From JBCCZC01 sp039188505 (GTDB taxonomy: Bacteria; Pseudomonadota; Gammaproteobacteria; Xanthomonadales; SZUA-38), in contig JBCCZC010000204.1 in NCBI GenBank assembly GCA_039188505.1, positions 1 through 9,837 of the forward strand: a DNA stretch of 9,837 nucleotides, written 5' to 3'. Each line of letters opens with the position of its first letter. Positions within the stretch are counted from its first letter, which is position 1. Below the pieces are notes generated by a model. The model did no database searches. It was not told where the DNA came from and worked only from the letters and a program-made list of their open reading frames with translations. Shown here in pieces: positions 6,339-9,837 of this stretch. Position numbers and translations under genes: made by a program.

Positions 6339-7202
6339 CTAGAGATCCGTGCTGACGAAATCGAAGATGACCTGCCGGCGGAATACCGATTCGTAGCCGG
6401 CGTAGGGTAGCGGGTCCGAGCGCATCACCGCGTCGATGATCGAGCGGCGCGTGATCTCATCCGCCTGGCAGCCCGGCAGCACCACGGCGCTGACCACGTC
6501 CCCGCCCGGGAGCTGATCAACCCTGACCCGGCACTGGGTGCCCGCGCGAGCCGTCGGTGGCCGGCGCCAGTTCTGCGTGACGATGGTTCGGATCGCGGCC
6601 ACCCACTCCTGCTCCAGGGTCGCCCGTTCCGCCTGAGCGAGCTGCTGCGCCTCGATGTCCATGAGTTGGCGCTGACGCTCCGCGTCGAGCTGCCGCTGTT
6701 CCTCTTCAGCCCGCGCTCGGCGCTGCTCCTCGAGCCTGTTCTGCTCTTGCTCGATGGCCTTGCGCTCCGCCTCCGCCTCGGCCCGTTGGCGCTGCAGATC
6801 CTCGAGCTGCTGCTGTCGGGCGTCCGCGAGTTCCTGTTCCTGCCGCTGCGCGGCGAGCCGCGCGTCTTCCCGCTGCTGGCGCTCCCGGACGACGCGCTGC
6901 TGCTCGGCGCGCTCGGCCTCCTGGCGCTGCTGCTCCCGTGCCGCTGCCTCGTCGCGCTGGCGCTGTTCCTCGGCCGCGGCGCGGCGCCGCTCGGCCGCCT
7001 CGTCTCGGCGCTGCTCGAGCTTGCGTTCCTTCATCGCGACGAGCTGCTGGCGATCGACCACGGCCGCCTGGATCGCCACGGGCACCTGCGGCTCGATCTT
7101 GACCGAGGAATGCGATAGCCCCCAGAACATGATGAAGCCGAAGACCACGTGCACGGCCAGGGACTGGCCGACCGCGAGCAGTTTGCGTGCGACGTCGTTC
7201 AG
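6339..7202 (-). CDS. tolA: Tol-Pal system protein TolA, apparent CTG start
   Basis: TolA spans the periplasm and carries the TolQ-TolR proton-motive signal to TolB-Pal. From the CTG at 7202 the product is 287 residues. It has a short basic cytoplasmic tip (NDVARK), one membrane helix (about 8-29) with the family's S-xxx-H motif (Ser14, His18), and a long, highly charged helical domain (about 45-198) rich in Arg, Gln and Glu. The C-terminal TolA-III domain (about 199-287) has Cys224 and Cys245 positioned for its usual disulphide, SDPLPY (262-267) and FRRQVIFDF. No ATG, GTG or TTG in this frame lies between the upstream in-frame stop (inside tolR) and the GTG at 7154. That GTG would start after Ser14, within the membrane helix. 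The CTG overlaps the tolR stop (CTGA) and has GGAGGA just upstream, so it is the best start. A sequence error at this codon is the main alternative. Confidence 0.9.
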   Translation of the reverse strand: MNDVARKLLAVGQSLAVHVVFGFIMFWGLSHSSVKIEPQVPVAIQAAVVDRQQLVAMKERKLEQRRDEAAERRRAAAEEQRQRDEAAAREQQRQEAERAEQQRVVRERQQREDARLAAQRQEQELADARQQQLEDLQRQRAEAEAERKAIEQEQNRLEEQRRARAEEEQRQLDAERQRQLMDIEAQQLAQAERATLEQEWVAAIRTIVTQNWRRPPTARAGTQCRVRVDQLPGGDVVSAVVLPGCQADEITRRSIIDAVMRSDPLPYAGYESVFRRQVIFDFVSTDL

Positions 7203-7627
7203 AGGTCCTCCAGCGGATCACTCATCAGACCGACCTTCTCGACGCCCGCCTGCTGCAGCACCACCATCGCCTCATAGACGCGGCCGTAGCCCACGGACTG
7301 GTCGCCACCGATCAGGACGGGAATGTCCGGGTTGCGGCGCACGAAGGCAGCCACCTTCGTGCCCAGCGTCTCGGGGTCGATCAGTTCGCTCTCGCCGTCG
7401 ATCGTCAGGTACAGGTCGCCGCTCGCCATCACGTTGACCACGATCGGGTCATCCGCGTCCTCGAGCGGCGCGGCGTCGGCTTCCGGCAGTTCGATCTCGA
7501 CGCCGAGCTGCAGGAGCGGTGCGGTGATCATGAAGACGATGAGGAGGACCAGCATGATGTCGATGAACGGCACCACGTTGATCTCGGACATCGTCTTGCG
7601 GTGTTTACGTCCGGTGCGTGCGGGCAT
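7199..7627 (-). CDS. tolR: Tol-Pal system protein TolR (ExbD/TolR family)
   Basis: TolR is the inner-membrane partner of TolQ in the proton channel that energises TolA. The 142-residue product has a basic N-terminal tip, then MSEINVVPFIDIMLVLLIVF with the conserved membrane aspartate at Asp23 in the single transmembrane helix (about 20-38). The periplasmic domain includes IVVNVMASGDLYLTIDG and a C-terminal ExbD-like block (VLIGGDQSVGYGRVYEAM). The length matches the family (about 140). The ATG at 7627 follows the tolQ stop by 4 nt; a second ATG at residue 13 would remove the basic cytoplasmic tip and is less likely. The stop overlaps the proposed tolA CTG by two bases, so tolQ, tolR and tolA look translationally linked. 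Confidence 0.97.
   Translation of the reverse strand: MPARTGRKHRKTMSEINVVPFIDIMLVLLIVFMITAPLLQLGVEIELPEADAAPLEDADDPIVVNVMASGDLYLTIDGESELIDPETLGTKVAAFVRRNPDIPVLIGGDQSVGYGRVYEAMVVLQQAGVEKVGLMSDPLEDL
7206..7211 (-). promoter_or_regulatory. Shine-Dalgarno sequence deciding the tolA start
   Basis: GGAGGA on the minus strand inside the last codons of tolR, 3 nt before the proposed CTG start of tolA. It is the only strong purine-rich site near the tolA N-terminus; nothing comparable precedes the in-frame GTG at 7154. The spacing is shorter than ideal. Together with the CTGA overlap it suggests that ribosomes finishing tolR restart here. Confidence 0.5.
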
Positions 7628-7631
7628 GATC

Positions 7632-8312
7632 TCAGCCGTGCTCGAGGTCGGCCTGGCGCTGCAGGATCGTGGAGAACTCGTCCTGGAACGTGTCGTAGCG
7701 AACTTCGAGGCGCTCGACGCGGTCCGAGAAGCGGTTGTACGCCACGACCGCGGGGATGGCCGCGAAGAGACCCATCGCCGTGGCGATCAGCGCCTCGGAG
7801 ATGCCGGGGGCAACCATCGCGATGGTCGCCTGGTTGACGTTCGCCAGCGCCTGGAAGGAGAGCATGATCCCCCACACCGTACCGAAGAGGCCCACGTATG
7901 GACTCGTGGACCCGACGGTGGCGAGGAAGTTCAGATGATGCTCGAGCCGATCGACCTCCCGGTTCAGCGCCACGCGCATCGCCCGCTGGGGCCCCTCGAG
8001 GAGCTGCGCATCCGCCCGCTTGCGCTGCCGCAGGCGGGCAAACTCCCGGAAACCGGCCTCGAAGATCGACTCCATGCCGGCCACGCGATTCTGCTCGCCG
8101 CTGATCTCCCGGAACAGCGCGGCGAGGTCCACGCCCGACCAGAAGCGCTCCTCGAAGTCGTCGGCCGACTTCTTCGCGTCACCGAGAACCTGCACCTTGC
8201 GGAAGATGATCACCCAGGACGCGATCGACGCGCCCAGAAGAATGATCATGACCAGCTTCACGGGCCAGCTGGCCGCGAGCAGCAGGTCGATTACGGACAT
8301 CTCCGTTTCCAT
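7632..8312 (-). CDS. tolQ: Tol-Pal system protein TolQ (MotA/TolQ/ExbB proton channel)
   Basis: TolQ is the polytopic inner-membrane component that, with TolR, forms the proton channel driving TolA. The 226-residue product has three hydrophobic helices (about 15-37, 128-153 and 165-192) separated by a large charged cytoplasmic loop, the expected topology. Conserved blocks include LNFLATVGSTSPYVGLFGTV (127-146) with WGIMLSFQ following, and the third helix region PGISEALIATAMGLFAAIPAV (169-189). Length is typical. The ATG at 8312 is preferred over the one at 8300 because GGAG sits 6 nt upstream of the first. A 71-nt gap separates it from ybgC; this is the widest spacing within the Tol block and the only likely place for a tol promoter, although none is convincing. 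Confidence 0.97.
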   Translation of the reverse strand: METEMSVIDLLLAASWPVKLVMIILLGASIASWVIIFRKVQVLGDAKKSADDFEERFWSGVDLAALFREISGEQNRVAGMESIFEAGFREFARLRQRKRADAQLLEGPQRAMRVALNREVDRLEHHLNFLATVGSTSPYVGLFGTVWGIMLSFQALANVNQATIAMVAPGISEALIATAMGLFAAIPAVVAYNRFSDRVERLEVRYDTFQDEFSTILQRQADLEHG

Positions 8313-8318
8313 CGATTA

Positions 8319-8322
8319 CTCC
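8319..8322 (-). promoter_or_regulatory. Shine-Dalgarno sequence of tolQ
   Basis: GGAG on the minus strand, 6 nt before the ATG at 8312. It supports the upstream of the two closely spaced tolQ ATGs (8312 versus 8300) and independent initiation of tolQ rather than coupling to ybgC. Confidence 0.65.
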
Positions 8323-8383
8323 ACCATTCAATCCGTTTTTTCGCCCGAAACGCTGTCACCGTTGGGGACGGTTCAGGGCATTT

Positions 8384-8791
8384 TCATGTCAATCGGTCGA
8401 GCGCCTCCGCCAGCAGCGGCGGAAAGCGGCAGGGCCGCCAGCGTTCACCATCAAGGCAGGCCGCCTCGACCCTGGCATTGATGAGCAGCGCATCGTCGGC
8501 TACGCGCCGGATCTCCTGCGTCATCGTGAAGCTCGCCGCCCGTCGGCCCGCGAGGTCCACGGTCACGACCAGCTCGTCGTCGAGCCGCGCCGGCGCCTTG
8601 AAGTCGACGTCGATGTTGCTGACCACCATCACGACACCCGTGGCTTCTCGCAGCGCGGACTGGTCGAGCCCGGCCTCGCGCAAGGCTTCGGTGCGGGCGC
8701 GCTCGAGGAAGCGCAGATAGTTGGCGTAGTAGACGACGCCACCGGCATCGGTGTCTTCCCAATAGACGCGAACGGGCCAGTGGAAGCTCAT
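8384..8791 (-). CDS. ybgC: Acyl-CoA thioesterase YbgC (hot-dog fold)
   Basis: YbgC is a cytoplasmic 4HBT-family acyl-CoA thioesterase encoded at the head of many tol-pal operons. In E. coli it associates with phospholipid-synthesis proteins, and its link to Tol-Pal function is unclear. The 135-residue product carries the family signature YWEDTDAGGVVYYANYLRFL (10-29) with catalytic Asp15, then ERARTE, and a later IDVDFKAPARLDDELVV segment typical of hot-dog domains. Tyr22 occupies the position that is His in the E. coli protein, a common variant. The ATG at 8791 overlaps the ruvB stop by ATGA, so it is translated with ruvB. The 3' end is followed by the 71-nt gap before tolQ. Confidence 0.95.
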   Translation of the reverse strand: MSFHWPVRVYWEDTDAGGVVYYANYLRFLERARTEALREAGLDQSALREATGVVMVVSNIDVDFKAPARLDDELVVTVDLAGRRAASFTMTQEIRRVADDALLINARVEAACLDGERWRPCRFPPLLAEALDRLT

Positions 8792-9828
8792 GAGGCTTCG
8801 AAGAGATCGCCGGGCGTGCCGGGGTCCCGCGGGGGCCTGAGGCCGAAGTGGCGATAGCCCTTGGGCGTCACCATGCGCCCGCGGGCCGTGCGGATCAGGA
8901 AGCCCTGCTGGATCAGGTAGGGCTCAAGCACGTCTTCCACCGTGCCCCGCTCCTCGCTGATGGCCGCCGCCAGGCTCTCGACGCCGACCGGTCCACCGTC
9001 GAACGCATCGATGATCGTGCGCAGGAGCCGGCGATCCTGGGCGTCGAAGCCCTCCTCGTCGACCTTCAGCATGCCCATCGCGTCGGTGACGATCGGTGCC
9101 GTGATCACGCCGTTCCCGCGCACCTCGGCGAAATCGCGCACGCGGCGCAGCAGGCGATTGGCGATCCGGGGCGTCCCGCGGGAGCGCCGCGCCAGCGACG
9201 TGGCGCCCTCGGCATCGCAAGGAATATCGAGGATGCCCGCGGATCGCCGGATGATCGCGGCCAGCTCGTCGACGCTGTAGAACTCGAGGCGCTGAACGAT
9301 GCCGAAGCGATCACGCAGGGGCGAGGTCAGCAGGCCGGCCCGGGTGGTCGCGCCGACGAGGGTGAACGGCGCCAGGGGCAGCTTCACGCTGCGCGCGGCC
9401 GGCCCCTCGCCGATCATGATGTCGATCTCGAAATCCTCCATCGCGGGGTAGAGCACTTCCTCGACGACCGGCGAGAGCCGGTGAATCTCGTCGACGAACA
9501 GCACATCGTTCGGCTGGAGGTTGGTGAGCAGTGCGGCAAGATCGCCTGCCCGCTCGAGCACCGGACCCGAGGTCGTCCTCAGGCTCACGCCGAGCTCGTT
9601 GGCGATGACGTGGGACAGCGTGGTCTTGCCGAGGCCGGGCGGACCGAAGATGAGCACGTGGTCGAGGGCTTCGCCGCGGGAACGGGCAGCGGAGATGAAG
9701 ATCTCCATCTGCTCCTTAACCGCGGGCTGACCGAGATATTCCTTGAGCGACTCGGGACGGAGCCGGACCTCGGTCAGGTCCTCGTCGCCCTGCCCAGGCT
9801 CGACGATGCGGTCTTCGCCCTCGATCAC
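8788..9828 (-). CDS. ruvB: Holliday junction branch migration ATPase RuvB
   Basis: RuvB is the hexameric AAA+ motor that, with RuvA, drives branch migration of Holliday junctions. The visible 346 residues cover the whole protein: Walker A GPPGLGKT (62-69), Walker B DEIH (113-116), sensor 1 GATTRAG (159-165), arginine finger SPLRDRFG with Arg174, sensor 2 GTPRIANRLLRR (218-229) and the C-terminal winged helix with EDVLEPYLIQQGFLIRT and GRM. The chosen start is the GTG at 9828, which gives an N-terminus (IEGEDRIV) aligning with the family's usual MIEADR-like opening. The frame is open from there to the window edge 9 nt away, so an upstream start and its ribosome binding site cannot be excluded. 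The stop overlaps ybgC by ATGA; ruvA and ruvC would be expected just outside the right edge. Confidence 0.96.
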   Translation of the reverse strand: MIEGEDRIVEPGQGDEDLTEVRLRPESLKEYLGQPAVKEQMEIFISAARSRGEALDHVLIFGPPGLGKTTLSHVIANELGVSLRTTSGPVLERAGDLAALLTNLQPNDVLFVDEIHRLSPVVEEVLYPAMEDFEIDIMIGEGPAARSVKLPLAPFTLVGATTRAGLLTSPLRDRFGIVQRLEFYSVDELAAIIRRSAGILDIPCDAEGATSLARRSRGTPRIANRLLRRVRDFAEVRGNGVITAPIVTDAMGMLKVDEEGFDAQDRRLLRTIIDAFDGGPVGVESLAAAISEERGTVEDVLEPYLIQQGFLIRTARGRMVTPKGYRHFGLRPPRDPGTPGDLFEAS

Positions 9829-9837
9829 CGCTGGACC

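Noticed and set aside
6310..6339. GTG start for tolB overlapping the tolA stop
   Set aside because: It would place ten polar residues ahead of the signal peptide; the ATG at 6309 has GGAA at a normal distance.
8313..8383. Promoter for tolQ in the ybgC-tolQ gap (GTGACA on the minus strand at 8354-8359) and a small hairpin at 8358-8372
   Set aside because: No acceptable -10 element lies at 16-18 nt spacing, and the 5-bp stem lacks a T-tract. A promoter may exist but cannot be supported from sequence.
7323..8720. Plus-strand open frame of 465 codons antisense to tolR, tolQ and ybgC
   Set aside because: It is opposite three well-supported genes, its translation is Arg/Ser/Ala-rich with no recognisable domain, and long antisense frames are common in GC-rich DNA.

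Overview
The window reads as one stretch of chromosome from a GC-rich gammaproteobacterium. It carries the conserved gene order ruvB-ybgC-tolQ-tolR-tolA-tolB-pal-cpoB-queE-queC, all on the minus strand. The organism is probably related to Xanthomonadales, Chromatiales or Wenzhouxiangella-like lineages. That placement is an inference from the gene order, from a paired-cysteine Pal C-terminus, and from a XanB2/FkbO-type chorismatase on the plus strand; nothing in the window fixes a species.

Layout in plus-strand coordinates. At 1-816 is the 3' part of a plus-strand chorismatase-family gene that runs off the left edge. At 817-976 is the only gene-free stretch of note (160 nt), a convergent intergenic region with inverted repeats. 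Everything from 977 to 9828 is minus strand. In transcription order it is ruvB (right edge), ybgC, tolQ, tolR, tolA, tolB, pal, cpoB, queE, queC and finally an exported S1/P1-type zinc nuclease. The genes are packed tightly: ruvB/ybgC and queE/queC overlap by ATGA, pal/cpoB by TGATG, tolR/tolA by CTGA, and tolQ/tolR are 4 nt apart. Only the ybgC-tolQ gap (71 nt) and the queC-nuclease gap (72 nt) leave room for an internal promoter, and neither shows a convincing one.

TolQ, TolR and TolA form the proton-driven inner-membrane machine. TolB (periplasmic propeller), Pal (outer-membrane lipoprotein that binds peptidoglycan) and CpoB (periplasmic coiled-coil/TPR protein) complete the envelope-constriction system. 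YbgC is the acyl-CoA thioesterase usually found at the head of this cluster. RuvB is the Holliday-junction branch-migration motor. QueE and QueC catalyse consecutive steps of preQ0 synthesis for queuosine tRNA modification. The nuclease probably degrades nucleic acids outside the cytoplasm.

I found no RNA gene, mobile element, CRISPR array or undescribed multi-gene system. The most useful anomaly is that tolA has no ATG, GTG or TTG start that preserves its membrane anchor. The start that fits is a CTG overlapping the tolR stop codon. Other points worth checking are a strong hairpin filling the cpoB-queE gap, the exported nuclease at the end of the tol-pal-que block, and the edge-truncated chorismatase.
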